Virus record (IMG/VR): IMGVR_UViG_3300044568_004338
Span: 1-22,967 of that record
DNA length: 22,967 nucleotides
Reading direction: 5' to 3' (one strand)
Source: a virus
In this document: in pieces, positions 10,918-19,146 of the stretch
How the letters are laid out: each line of letters starts with the position of its first letter
How positions within the stretch are numbered: position 1 is the first letter of the stretch
Position numbers and translations under genes: made by a program
Notes under the pieces: generated by a model
Databases searched by the model: none
What the model saw: only the letters and a program-made list of their open reading frames with translations
What the model was told of the DNA's origin: nothing

Positions 10918-11166
10918 ATGAAATTTACTCAAGAAGAAATTATTGAACTTGCTAAAGAAGTAGAAATTAGCGATGAAATTGATTGGGATGATTTGCCCTT
11001 AGATAAAGATCGCATATACCAAATCATTGGTAGCCAATCATACGAGCTTTATGAACATTACAGCCAATCGGAAAACGGTGAAGCTATACTCTTAGCCACC
11101 ATCACTAAGTTGTTAATTGAAAACTTTGTATTAAACCTACAGGTAAAAGGAAACAACGTCCTATAA
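10918..11166 (+). CDS. Unknown small acidic protein
   Basis: An 82-residue, strongly acidic, probably helical protein, rich in Glu and Asp in its first third (KFTQEEIIELAKEVEISDEI). The ATG at 10918 was preferred to the one at 10912 because AAGG ends seven bases before it. There is no Cys, membrane segment or known motif. It follows tRNA-Arg by 13 bases and precedes the cyclase by 10, so it may share transcripts with both. Confidence 0.7.
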   Translation: MKFTQEEIIELAKEVEISDEIDWDDLPLDKDRIYQIIGSQSYELYEHYSQSENGEAILLATITKLLIENFVLNLQVKGNNVL

Positions 11167-11176
11167 ATACTAAACT

Positions 11177-13195
11177 ATGAATAAATTTAAAAAACTGTTA
11201 GTCAGTCCGTGGACTGCACTTATTACCTTAGCCATTATTGTCACAGTAATTACATCAGGTCCAATCTTTGTGGAGTCAGTTAGGCTCAGATACTTTGATA
11301 CACTCATTTCCAATAAGGCTCCTACTCAAAATAATATCTATACTGTAAATATAGATGAAGCAACACTAGACAAGTATGGCCAGTGGCCATTTAAGCGTGA
11401 CAAATACGCTGACCTAATCGGCGATTTATATTCACGTAACGCCGGATTAGTAGTTTGGACTATTATGATGCCAGAGGCAGACCGCCAAGGTGGCGACCCA
11501 GCACTAATGCTAGAGCTAGAAGATCATCCAGTTATTCTTACTAACATGCCAAGTCAAACAACAAAAAACATTCCACGTAAGCCAGGCAGTGCTGTTATTG
11601 GTGCAGAGTACAGCAACACAATTATTCAATATCCAGGTATTATTGCTAATATTAAAGAGTTAGAAAACAATGCCGCTGGTGTTGGTATTGCTAACACATT
11701 CCCAGAAGTAGATGGTGTTAACCGTCGCTTGCCTTTATTCGTTGGTTACAACCAAGAAGTATATCCGAGTATCCCATTAGAAGTTCTACGTGTGGTATCA
11801 CAAGACTCAACATTTCAAGTAAAGCTAAATGAGAATGGTGTTGAGAAAATGCGCATACCAAGTTTTCGTCCCATTAGTACAGATAGTCAAGGGCGTATCT
11901 GGGTAGACTGGAGTCAAAAATCAACACAGGTATCAGCAGTAAACTTGCCTAAAGACTTTGGTGGTGCTGTGGTTATTGTAGGTCTAAGTGCCGCAGGGTT
12001 AGCTAATCCAGTGCCAACTTCAATTGGCAGTGTATGGCCACAAGACATGCAGGCCGCTGTGATTGGCACACTAGCTAATAATGTAAATATTGAACGTCCT
12101 GATTGGGCACCTGGCGCTGAGCTACTAGCTCTTATTACGATCAGCTTAATCATCTTAATCTTAAGCCGTTGGGTATATGTCGGACTTGGAGTAGGCGTTG
12201 TGTTGCTAGCCGGTATTACTCCCTTAACTATGTATGCGTTTGCTAACTACAGTTTCTTGTTTGATGCTATTGTGCCCACAGCGGGCGGTGTATTGGTTAT
12301 GCTACATGCTTATGGTGTTAAGTTTATCAGCGAGTTCTTACAGAAACAACAGATCAAGAAACAGTTTGGAAGTTATGTTAACCCTACTATTGTTGAACGA
12401 TTACAGAAAAACCCAGAGCTGATCAAACTAGGTGGCGAACGTAAAGAACTTTCAATTGTTATGACTGACCTACGTGGCTTTACAACATTGGGTGAATCGT
12501 TTGGTGATGATGTAGAAGGTCTTACACAAATCATGAACGATTACATGACAGCACTAAGTATTCCTGTGCTTAAGAACGATGGTACGCTGATCAAGTTTAT
12601 TGGTGATGCGTCACTACATGTACACGGTGCTCCATTAGATGATGTTAATCACGCTAAGACTGCGGTACGAACAGCACTTGAAATGATTGATGCTATTGAA
12701 GACTTTAACGTAGAACTTGTAGCCAGTGGTCGTCCGCCAGTTGGTATGGGTGCAGGTGTTAACACAGGTGAAACCTTAATTGGTAACATTGGTGCTAAGA
12801 GCAAGTTTGGTTATGACGTCTTGGGTGACAGTGTAAGTACAGCAGCACGTTTAGAAGGTCAGACTAAATCATATGGTGTGCTACTAATCATTGGTCCTAA
12901 GACTGCTGAATACTGTAAAGATGCGTTCCCTGTAGTATGGTTAGACAACATTGCTGTCAAGGGTAAAACAATTGGCCTAGACATCTACACCGTTGGTAAT
13001 ACAGTAGCATATATGCACGAAGAATACCGTAAAGAATATACTCGTGGCAATTGGAAAGAAGCAATTATGTGGGCTAAGAAAATGGTTAACAATGATGAAG
13101 TTGATATTAAACATTATTATGAACTGATGATCGAACGTATGGAACAAGGAGTTCCTGCAAACTGGGACGGTACATACCACGCAACTAGCAAATAA
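11177..13195 (+). CDS. Membrane class III nucleotidyl cyclase with CHASE2 sensor domain
   Basis: A 672-residue cyclase expected to make cAMP (or cGMP) in the cytoplasm in response to an extracytoplasmic signal. One N-terminal membrane segment (about 12-28) is followed by a CHASE2 sensor (about 30-305, with the family-like block VNIDEATLDKYGQWPFKRD), three membrane segments (about 313-378), a linker helix and the catalytic domain (about 425-600). Metal ligands are Asp431 in MTDLRGFTT and Asp477 in KFIGDAS. Lys473 and Asp547 (YDVLGD) suggest ATP as substrate. Arg558 is kept in STAARLEG, but the usual transition-state Asn is Ser554, so activity may be reduced or altered. The ribosome binding site is poor. 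The gene is intact, which is surprising in a phage. Confidence 0.88.
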   Translation: MNKFKKLLVSPWTALITLAIIVTVITSGPIFVESVRLRYFDTLISNKAPTQNNIYTVNIDEATLDKYGQWPFKRDKYADLIGDLYSRNAGLVVWTIMMPEADRQGGDPALMLELEDHPVILTNMPSQTTKNIPRKPGSAVIGAEYSNTIIQYPGIIANIKELENNAAGVGIANTFPEVDGVNRRLPLFVGYNQEVYPSIPLEVLRVVSQDSTFQVKLNENGVEKMRIPSFRPISTDSQGRIWVDWSQKSTQVSAVNLPKDFGGAVVIVGLSAAGLANPVPTSIGSVWPQDMQAAVIGTLANNVNIERPDWAPGAELLALITISLIILILSRWVYVGLGVGVVLLAGITPLTMYAFANYSFLFDAIVPTAGGVLVMLHAYGVKFISEFLQKQQIKKQFGSYVNPTIVERLQKNPELIKLGGERKELSIVMTDLRGFTTLGESFGDDVEGLTQIMNDYMTALSIPVLKNDGTLIKFIGDASLHVHGAPLDDVNHAKTAVRTALEMIDAIEDFNVELVASGRPPVGMGAGVNTGETLIGNIGAKSKFGYDVLGDSVSTAARLEGQTKSYGVLLIIGPKTAEYCKDAFPVVWLDNIAVKGKTIGLDIYTVGNTVAYMHEEYRKEYTRGNWKEAIMWAKKMVNNDEVDIKHYYELMIERMEQGVPANWDGTYHATSK

Positions 13196-13232
13196 CTGTT
13201 ACAAAATATTTACACCTTAAAGGTTAAATACT

Positions 13233-13255
13233 GATAACGGCGCCCTGTTATTTTT
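13233..13255 (+). terminator. Probable terminator after the cyclase
   Basis: GATAACGG (13233-13240) pairs with CTGTTATT (13245-13252) around a CGCC loop, including G-T pairs, and is followed by T bases. It separates the cyclase from the secreted-protein gene. A palindrome ACCTTAAAGGT lies just upstream. Confidence 0.6.
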
Positions 13256-13280
13256 CCGACGCCTATAGGGAGAATACAGA

Positions 13281-13709
13281 ATGCGTAAAATACTAATGTT
13301 GTTAACAGCATCTTTGATTCAAACTGCGCCGGCTGCTGATTTGCCTAAAGAAATGTACATGCCCAATGATGCTGGTGGTTTTGTTGTGTTAACCACACGA
13401 CCATGTACAGTTGAAAAGATAGCAGAAGAATATCCGTATCGTGCTTATGCAACAGAAAGCTCTGAATTGGTTAATCACGAAGGATGTTGGAATAGCCCGG
13501 ACACTTCTGAAGTGCCTACTCAACTGATGTCGAAGTCAGAAGGAGCAGGTCCAGCACCCACTATACGTGTTATACCTTTGGTTAATACTTGGTGGGTGGA
13601 AGCTGGCAGAATGACATTTATGCAACGAAGTTTTAGTCCGGAAAAGAAACGTTATTCGAGCAACGGCACAATTGAAATGACATTACAGCCAATTGTAGTT
13701 AAACCTTAA
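13281..13709 (+). CDS. Unknown secreted or periplasmic protein
   Basis: A 142-residue protein with a short N-terminal signal peptide (MRKILMLLTASLIQTAPAA, likely cut after Ala). The mature part has two cysteines (RPCTV and EGCWNS) that could form a disulfide, consistent with export. No family is recognised. The start has the ribosome binding site AGGGAG. It is followed after 13 bases by the penicillin-binding-type peptidase, so an envelope role is likely by context. Confidence 0.75.
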   Translation: MRKILMLLTASLIQTAPAADLPKEMYMPNDAGGFVVLTTRPCTVEKIAEEYPYRAYATESSELVNHEGCWNSPDTSEVPTQLMSKSEGAGPAPTIRVIPLVNTWWVEAGRMTFMQRSFSPEKKRYSSNGTIEMTLQPIVVKP

Positions 13710-13722
13710 CCCAAGGATAACA

Positions 13723-14511
13723 ATGAAATATTTAATTTCAAGTTTACTGTTAGTATTCGCGTTGACTGTAAATGCTAAAACAATTACAGCCAAAAGTTTC
13801 TTAGTAGCAGATACCACTGGCGAAGTTATATTAGAAAAGAATGCTGACCGTGTGCAGCCCATTGCTAGTATTACTAAACTAATGACTGTAATGGTAGTGC
13901 TAGATGCTAACCAAAACTTAGATGAGATGATTACTTTAGATCGTAGATTGGTTAGTAAGTATCACACTCGACTACCTCGTAGTGTCAAACAGTTAACTCG
14001 CGGTGAATTGATTGATCTTGCTATTGTCAAAAGTGATAACTTTGCGGCCTACACCTTAGGCGCAAACTATCCGGGTGGGCTAGCTCGTTGTATAGCTGAA
14101 ATGAATCATATTGCGTTTGTACTGGGTATGTCGAGCACAACGTTTGCTGACCCAACAGGATTAGATCCTAACAATGTTAGTAATGCTCGTGATTTAAGTA
14201 AATTAGTTTTAGCCGCAAACGAATATACAGAGATTACCGAAGCAAGTGGTAAGCCTCAAGTAAGTATAAAAGTTAAACGCCGCTGGTGGCAATTCGGCAA
14301 CACCAATCCCTTGGTTAGAAACACCAATGATGTACGAGTAAGTAAAACTGGTTATATAAATGAAAGTGGTGGATGTGTGGTTATGCTGATTGATACTGAA
14401 CTAGGTCAACGGGTGATTGTATTACTAGGCAGTAAGAATACACATACTAGATTTCCAGAAGCACAAAAAATCGCTGTAACAGTAAGCCACAGCGATGTTA
14501 ATATTGATTAG
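13723..14511 (+). CDS. D-alanyl-D-alanine carboxypeptidase/endopeptidase (S11, PBP7-like)
   Basis: A serine peptidase of the periplasm that trims or cleaves peptidoglycan cross-links. It has a signal peptide (MKYLISSLLLVFALTVNA) and all three penicillin-binding motifs: Ser49-x-x-Lys52 in ASITKLMT, Ser104-Asp-Asn106, and Lys208-Thr-Gly210. At 262 residues it is close to the short PBP7/PbpG type and lacks the C-terminal membrane anchor domain of DacA-type enzymes. The ribosome binding site is AAGGA. It converges on a minus-strand block of membrane proteins and overlaps its last gene by four bases. In a phage it could weaken the wall for lysis or remodel it during infection (inference). Confidence 0.92.
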   Translation: MKYLISSLLLVFALTVNAKTITAKSFLVADTTGEVILEKNADRVQPIASITKLMTVMVVLDANQNLDEMITLDRRLVSKYHTRLPRSVKQLTRGELIDLAIVKSDNFAAYTLGANYPGGLARCIAEMNHIAFVLGMSSTTFADPTGLDPNNVSNARDLSKLVLAANEYTEITEASGKPQVSIKVKRRWWQFGNTNPLVRNTNDVRVSKTGYINESGGCVVMLIDTELGQRVIVLLGSKNTHTRFPEAQKIAVTVSHSDVNID

Positions 14512-14843
14512 TCACTACCACTACTAGCGGCCTGGTCATCTTCTGATTTAGCCTTCTTGTGTTTGCTTAGATCGTTAATTTCTTTCTCAGCTTCGACACG
14601 TTCATATTCAATGGTCTTACCACGTAGGTGTAATACAGTGTTTACTTTTTGATTCAAACGTATAAGATCGTTGTCTAACATACGTATGCGATCTATCAAG
14701 GCAATAAGCACAGTATTTGCGTCACTTATGACTGGTTTTACTTCTTTTGTAGCCCATTCCCATACGTATTTTATAATAAATCCCATACCCACTGCCATAA
14801 CAATGGGAAAGCCATATTTGTTTACTAAATCTACTACATCCAT
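14508..14843 (-). CDS. Small membrane protein with coiled coil, paralogue of 16319-16600
   Basis: A 111-residue protein. One membrane segment (about 10-30, YGFPIVMAVGMGFIIKYVWEW) is followed by a helical heptad-like stretch (VLIALIDRIRMLDNDLIRLN) and a charged, disordered tail (KHKKAKSEDDQ). It aligns clearly by eye with the 16319-16600 product through the GFPI membrane start, the D-x-R block, D-x-IR and VxxxLxL. Small phage membrane proteins of this shape include holins and inner-membrane partners. The start has AAGGGA, and the gene overlaps the preceding one by ten bases. Confidence 0.78.
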   Translation of the reverse strand: MDVVDLVNKYGFPIVMAVGMGFIIKYVWEWATKEVKPVISDANTVLIALIDRIRMLDNDLIRLNQKVNTVLHLRGKTIEYERVEAEKEINDLSKHKKAKSEDDQAASSGSD

Positions 14844-15391
14844 AATAAAATCCCTTGAAGCATTAAAAATACACCTGCACCTGCCATAAAAAAGCTACCC
14901 CAGAACAGGGCCATGCTAACACTTAAGATACTTGCCGATAATAACACAATGCTTAGTTGATATGCAGTTGACGCATAACCTACCCATGGTAGTTGTTGTT
15001 TGTAATGATCACGATCTGCTTCTAATGCTTTAGCCTGTTTGAACAATGCCGGTTTACCTTCTTCGCCTAGTTCATAACTAGCGGCTTTGTTAGTAAACTT
15101 CTTAGCCTTTGCAGGATCTGCGATTTGTTGTGCGGCTAATTCATATTGTGTTTGCTTGATACTTTTAGCTTGATAGAATGCCCAGATATCATTGGCCTGA
15201 ATAGTGTTGTTCATTACCTTGCTGTTCAAGCTACCTTGTAGCCACATGTTAAATGCTAGTAGTGCCGCAAAGATGTTGATAACTAAACCAGCTTTTGATT
15301 TAATTAACTTTTCAGTTGCTGAAACATCTTCTTCAACACCGTCTTTCTTTTGACGTGTTACCATCTTGATTACTGTATCATGTAATGCCAT
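14834..15391 (-). CDS. DUF4337-like membrane protein
   Basis: A 185-residue protein with one membrane segment near 35-53 (LVINIFAALLAFNMWLQG) and two at the C-terminus (about 143-184). Between them is a soluble helical region containing QANDIWAFYQAKSIKQTQYE, which resembles the conserved block of DUF4337 proteins. The function of that family is unknown. The start codon overlaps the lipase stop (TAATG), so translation is coupled. It lies in the minus-strand envelope block, so a role in membrane organisation or lysis is possible. Confidence 0.75.
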   Translation of the reverse strand: MALHDTVIKMVTRQKKDGVEEDVSATEKLIKSKAGLVINIFAALLAFNMWLQGSLNSKVMNNTIQANDIWAFYQAKSIKQTQYELAAQQIADPAKAKKFTNKAASYELGEEGKPALFKQAKALEADRDHYKQQLPWVGYASTAYQLSIVLLSASILSVSMALFWGSFFMAGAGVFLMLQGILLWM

Positions 15392-16167
15392 TATCCGTTA
15401 TCTCCGTCTGCCCAACGTCTTAGGTTAGCCGCATATCGGGTGATACTGTGGTTAACAAAGAAGTTGATGTTTTTACGTTTTAATCCTACTAAGAATCCGC
15501 GCCACACATCTTTAGTCACTTGCCAGAATGTTAGGGCACGTAAGTGACCGTAGTGATTCATATAGTACATGCCGCCAAAGTGTCTAAACGGCCACAAAGG
15601 AACACGTGCTACAATATCAGCGTTATTCACAAAACGGAAGTGTAATACGCCTGTACTTTCGATACCGTTAATATATTTTTTATTACCTACACGTGGACTA
15701 CCATATGTAAATAATGCTTGTGGACTAGGGCAATCTTCTGTGCGTTGTAGTCTATAAGCAATTAGCGTAGCCATGGCAGCACCTAGACTATGTCCAGTGC
15801 ACCATATGGTTCGAGTTTTGCCGTAGTCGTTAGCTAACTCTTCTAGATCGTTCCATATATGATCTACGCTAGTCTTAAACCCTAGATGGTTTTTACCAAC
15901 CCCCGTTGAACTCTTAACTGGTATGGCAGCTAGGTCTGCGGCAATATCAGCAAACTCTGTTGGTTCAGTACCGCGGCAGGCAATGACTAAGTCATCATCA
16001 TTCTTAAGCCAATATGCCTGGCTACCGTTGCGATCAATAAATGTAGCATCAAACCCTAATTCAGCAAAAGCGTTAACTCCGTCTCTAGGATCTAAATAAG
16101 CAATCTCGCTAATTTTAGCAAACAACCAAGCCTGTTCTGGAAACGGGCGCATGTTTATTGCAGACAT
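15391..16167 (-). CDS. Class 3 lipase-family alpha/beta hydrolase
   Basis: A 258-residue esterase or lipase. The nucleophile elbow is GHSLG with Ser127. CRGTEP at 64-69 supplies the oxyanion-hole strand. TYGSPRVGN at 154-162 and NADIVARVP are typical of class 3 lipases, with Asp184 as the acid. The triad histidine is probably His205 or His208 in MNHYGH. There is no signal peptide, so it would act in the cytoplasm or at the inner face of the membrane. It has an AGGAG ribosome binding site and overlaps the small membrane gene upstream by 13 bases. Beside small membrane proteins, breakdown of host phospholipids during lysis or capsid release is plausible (inference). Confidence 0.9.
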   Translation of the reverse strand: MSAINMRPFPEQAWLFAKISEIAYLDPRDGVNAFAELGFDATFIDRNGSQAYWLKNDDDLVIACRGTEPTEFADIAADLAAIPVKSSTGVGKNHLGFKTSVDHIWNDLEELANDYGKTRTIWCTGHSLGAAMATLIAYRLQRTEDCPSPQALFTYGSPRVGNKKYINGIESTGVLHFRFVNNADIVARVPLWPFRHFGGMYYMNHYGHLRALTFWQVTKDVWRGFLVGLKRKNINFFVNHSITRYAANLRRWADGDNG

Positions 16168-16319
16168 AATACTACTCCTATAATTATTCCAAAAACTATA
16201 CCAACGGCAAAAGCCTTGAACATGTCTAGGTCATGCCATACTGCTTGTTTTTTTAAGTATTCTTTTGTATGTACTGGTAAATTATCGTACCATTGTTCCA
16301 ATTTAGTAGTTTCAAACAT
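16155..16319 (-). CDS. 54-residue single-span membrane protein
   Basis: A small protein with a charged helical N-terminal half (MFETTKLEQWYDNLPVHTKE) and one C-terminal membrane segment (about 35-53, FAVGIVFGIIIGVVLC). Its ATG overlaps the stop of the preceding gene (TAATG) with GGAGAG upstream, and its end overlaps the lipase start by 13 bases. This coupling on both sides is good evidence for a real gene. It is shaped like a tail-anchored holin-type or lipase-partner protein; the exact role is unknown. Confidence 0.75.
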   Translation of the reverse strand: MFETTKLEQWYDNLPVHTKEYLKKQAVWHDLDMFKAFAVGIVFGIIIGVVLCLQ

Positions 16320-16600
16320 TAATCTCTCCTAGCATCATTCTTACCGTCAGCGCGAGCAATACGCTCTACATCAGGTTTAAGTCCAAGTGCGTTACTCACA
16401 ATGGTATCGATACGTATAACATCATGATTCATAGTTTTAACACGATTATCTAATGCTGTGATGATACCGGCCATACCTTTGATACTGCCTAGCACACCTT
16501 GTAATAGTAGTTTAATTGTTAGATAAACGAAATAGCCGCCAGCTAAGGCAACCGCGATAGGGAAACCTAAATCCCCTATGAGTTTGAATATATCACCCAT
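16319..16600 (-). CDS. Small membrane protein, paralogue of 14508-14843
   Basis: A 93-residue protein. The membrane segment (about 10-38, LGFPIAVALAGGYFVYLTIKL) is followed by helical DNRVKTMNHDVIRIDTIVSN and a charged tail. It shares order and spacing of conserved positions with the gene at 14508-14843, so the two are duplicates bracketing the lipase and DUF4337 genes. A strong AAGGAG ribosome binding site precedes the ATG. It is the first gene of the minus-strand envelope block. An AATACTT/AAGTATT hairpin lies just upstream, at about 16614-16642. Confidence 0.78.
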   Translation of the reverse strand: MGDIFKLIGDLGFPIAVALAGGYFVYLTIKLLLQGVLGSIKGMAGIITALDNRVKTMNHDVIRIDTIVSNALGLKPDVERIARADGKNDARRD

Positions 16601-16658
16601 GTCTTGCTCCTTGAAATACTTCTTTTTATTATAAAAGTATTTATTGGATTTTGGGTTT

Positions 16659-17900
16659 TTAATTGGTTAGTACATGATGTATATCATCATAGGCTATGGC
16701 GTTATCGTCGTAGCCTATTTCCTTGAATAGCACCTTACAATTATCCAGTAGTTCGCGAGTAATAATATGCTTAAACTCGCCGTAGAAATGATGGAAATTG
16801 TACTCTACGATTGGCGCTATAGCCTCTATAACCTGTTGTTTCTCTTCTGCTGTTAACGCACAGTACCACGCAATCTGCCGAACTACCGCTTCTATACGTT
16901 GATCATTATCTACAATTGTATCATAGCTTTCATCTATAATACCTTCGAACGTTTTAAACCCATACGACTTCAAGTAAGCTAAATTACCAACTGCACCAAG
17001 TAACATGAATGGTTGTTTCATTACAATCGGCTTAAATGTTTTTTCAGTTAAATGTAACTTATCATAGTAGAATACAGTTTCAGTAACTACGTGCCAGAAG
17101 CTATCATTGGCGCATCGTGGAATATCTGCGCTTGCTGATCCTAACACACGTTCGTTGTCAATAACTAGTGATGTACTTGGTAGATGTAACTTAATATGAT
17201 TAACGGCTTTAGTTGATAACTTTGTATTAACATCGGCAATCTCTTCTTGCCAAGAGGCTTGTTCTGTAGCTAGCCCAAAGCTCACTTGCCCATGCTCTAG
17301 CAACAATTCTTCAGCTAATTTACTAATAAAATAACAACGATAACTACGATCATTACTGACTAATCGATTAAAAGTTATATAATCATATTTGTATTCTTTA
17401 ATTATCTGCTTGCTATAATTTAAAGCATAAAACCCACGATACCAATCTAAAGCCGCAAACCCGTGAAAGAAGTAATAAAGAGATTTTAGATTATTAACAT
17501 TTAAACAATTATCTACATCGTTGGAAAATTCACTGGTTACTAAGATTCCTTGCTTATATATACGATTATAATCTGCTAAAAGAATAGACATTGTGTCTTC
17601 GTTGACAGGGTTAATACCATATGGTAAATTATTATTTTTATTTTTAAGAACTATTTCGTCAACAGCATAGTTGTTTGTCCATGTAAATACATTTAAATAT
17701 GGCTCGGACAATTCGCCAATGAGTGGTTCTTGATCATAAAAAAAGATTTTTTTAGTAGTACAGGGACTAGGCGTAAATACTGATATATCGGAGGCAGATA
17801 TATTTTCACCACCAGATACTCCGTTAAACAGGTGGTAAAAATCAAAATCTTTAAAAAGTTTTTGATACAAAAATTCGTAAACGTGATCAATTTGGAGCAT
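16659..17900 (-). CDS. Glycosyltransferase-like protein (exostosin/GT10-like C-terminal motif)
   Basis: A 413-residue soluble protein. The clearest signal is LTEKTFKPIVMKQPFMLLG around 284-302, preceded by TETVFYYDK. It resembles the sugar-nucleotide site of exostosin and fucosyltransferase-like enzymes often seen in large phages. The N-terminal half (FFYDQEPLIG near 53-62) also has the look of phage glycosyltransferases. The sugar and acceptor are unknown. The start codon is one base from that of the divergent dehydrogenase gene, and no ribosome binding site is visible on this strand, so its promoter must lie inside the neighbouring gene. Together with the nucleotide-sugar dehydrogenase it suggests glycan modification. 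Confidence 0.68.
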   Translation of the reverse strand: MLQIDHVYEFLYQKLFKDFDFYHLFNGVSGGENISASDISVFTPSPCTTKKIFFYDQEPLIGELSEPYLNVFTWTNNYAVDEIVLKNKNNNLPYGINPVNEDTMSILLADYNRIYKQGILVTSEFSNDVDNCLNVNNLKSLYYFFHGFAALDWYRGFYALNYSKQIIKEYKYDYITFNRLVSNDRSYRCYFISKLAEELLLEHGQVSFGLATEQASWQEEIADVNTKLSTKAVNHIKLHLPSTSLVIDNERVLGSASADIPRCANDSFWHVVTETVFYYDKLHLTEKTFKPIVMKQPFMLLGAVGNLAYLKSYGFKTFEGIIDESYDTIVDNDQRIEAVVRQIAWYCALTAEEKQQVIEAIAPIVEYNFHHFYGEFKHIITRELLDNCKVLFKEIGYDDNAIAYDDIHHVLTN

Positions 17901-17901
17901 T

Positions 17902-19146
17902 ATGTCAATTCAATTAAAAAATGTAGGATTCGTCGGAATCGGTAAACTTGGCCTACCATGTGCTGAAGTAATGGCACAACACTATGATGTTACTGGCTAT
18001 GATATTTACCCACGCATCTCTGATAAGATAAAAATTTCAAAAACAATGGAAGGTGCATGCAAGGATAAAGATGTTATCTTTGTAGCAGTACAAACACCAC
18101 ATGATCCAATTTATGACGGTAGTCAACCTATTACCCATTTAGCTAATAAAGATTTTGATTATACAATAGTTAAAAATGTACTTAGAGAAATTAATCAATA
18201 TGTAAATAAAGACCAATTAGTAGTTTTGATTAGTACAGTATTGCCTGGCACCACACGCCGCGAACTACGTAAAAATATTACTAATGCACGTTTTATCTAC
18301 AACCCTTATTTAATTGCCATGGGTAGTGTATCATGGGATATGGTAAACCCTGAGATGGTTATTATCGGTACCGAAGATGGTAGTCTAACTGGTGATGCAC
18401 AATTACTCAAAGACTTCTACGCACCCCTTATGGAAAACAATCCCAACTATGCCATTGGAACTTGGGATGAGGCAGAAGCAATCAAAATTTTCTATAACAC
18501 ATTTATTTCAGCTAAAGTTGGCCTAGTAAACATGATACAAGATGTTGCTATGAAGAATGGTAACATGAACGTAGACATAGTTACAGATGCATTGATCAAT
18601 TCAACCATACGTATTGTCAGTGGCAAATATATGAAGGCAGGTATGGGAGATGCGGGTCCATGTCACCCACGTGATAATATTGCTCTACGTTACCTAGCAG
18701 AGCATTTAGATCTAGGTTATGATATATTCGACACTATCATGCATGCTAGAGAAAAGCAAGCAGAAAATCTGGCTAAATTCCTAATAAAACAACAAAAAGA
18801 ACACAATTTACCTATCATTATTCACGGAAAAGCCTACAAACCAGACATCGATATGTTAGATGGTAGTTATAGCTTACTAATTGGCAGTTACTTAGCCGCT
18901 GAAGATGCTGACTTCTTTTACGTAGATCCGTTAACTGATGATCATTTACATGATCCTATGCCAGCTGTTATTTTATTAGCACATAACAAACAAGTGACAT
19001 ACGGTTATACTGGCTTAGCTGATCTGCAGGGATTATATTTTATACCTAGCGGTGGCAGTGTTATTGTAGATCCGTGGCGTACATTTGCAACTGAAAATAA
19101 GAATATCACAGTACTTCACTACGGGAATACTCGTGGACAAGTTTAA
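17902..19146 (+). CDS. UDP-glucose/GDP-mannose dehydrogenase-family protein
   Basis: An NAD-dependent enzyme of the family that oxidises nucleotide sugars to uronic acids. The N-terminal Rossmann motif is GFVGIGKLGLP (9-19). The central helical domain contains EAIKIFYNTF, and the catalytic cysteine is Cys254 in GPCHPRDNIAL, equivalent to the usual GxCFPKD block. The C-terminal domain has HGKAYKPDID and a late DPLTDDH block. At 414 residues it is close to full family length. The ribosome binding site is TTTGGAG. The next gene begins 14 bases before its end. Nucleotide-sugar substrate specificity cannot be read from the sequence. Confidence 0.87.
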   Translation: MSIQLKNVGFVGIGKLGLPCAEVMAQHYDVTGYDIYPRISDKIKISKTMEGACKDKDVIFVAVQTPHDPIYDGSQPITHLANKDFDYTIVKNVLREINQYVNKDQLVVLISTVLPGTTRRELRKNITNARFIYNPYLIAMGSVSWDMVNPEMVIIGTEDGSLTGDAQLLKDFYAPLMENNPNYAIGTWDEAEAIKIFYNTFISAKVGLVNMIQDVAMKNGNMNVDIVTDALINSTIRIVSGKYMKAGMGDAGPCHPRDNIALRYLAEHLDLGYDIFDTIMHAREKQAENLAKFLIKQQKEHNLPIIIHGKAYKPDIDMLDGSYSLLIGSYLAAEDADFFYVDPLTDDHLHDPMPAVILLAHNKQVTYGYTGLADLQGLYFIPSGGSVIVDPWRTFATENKNITVLHYGNTRGQV

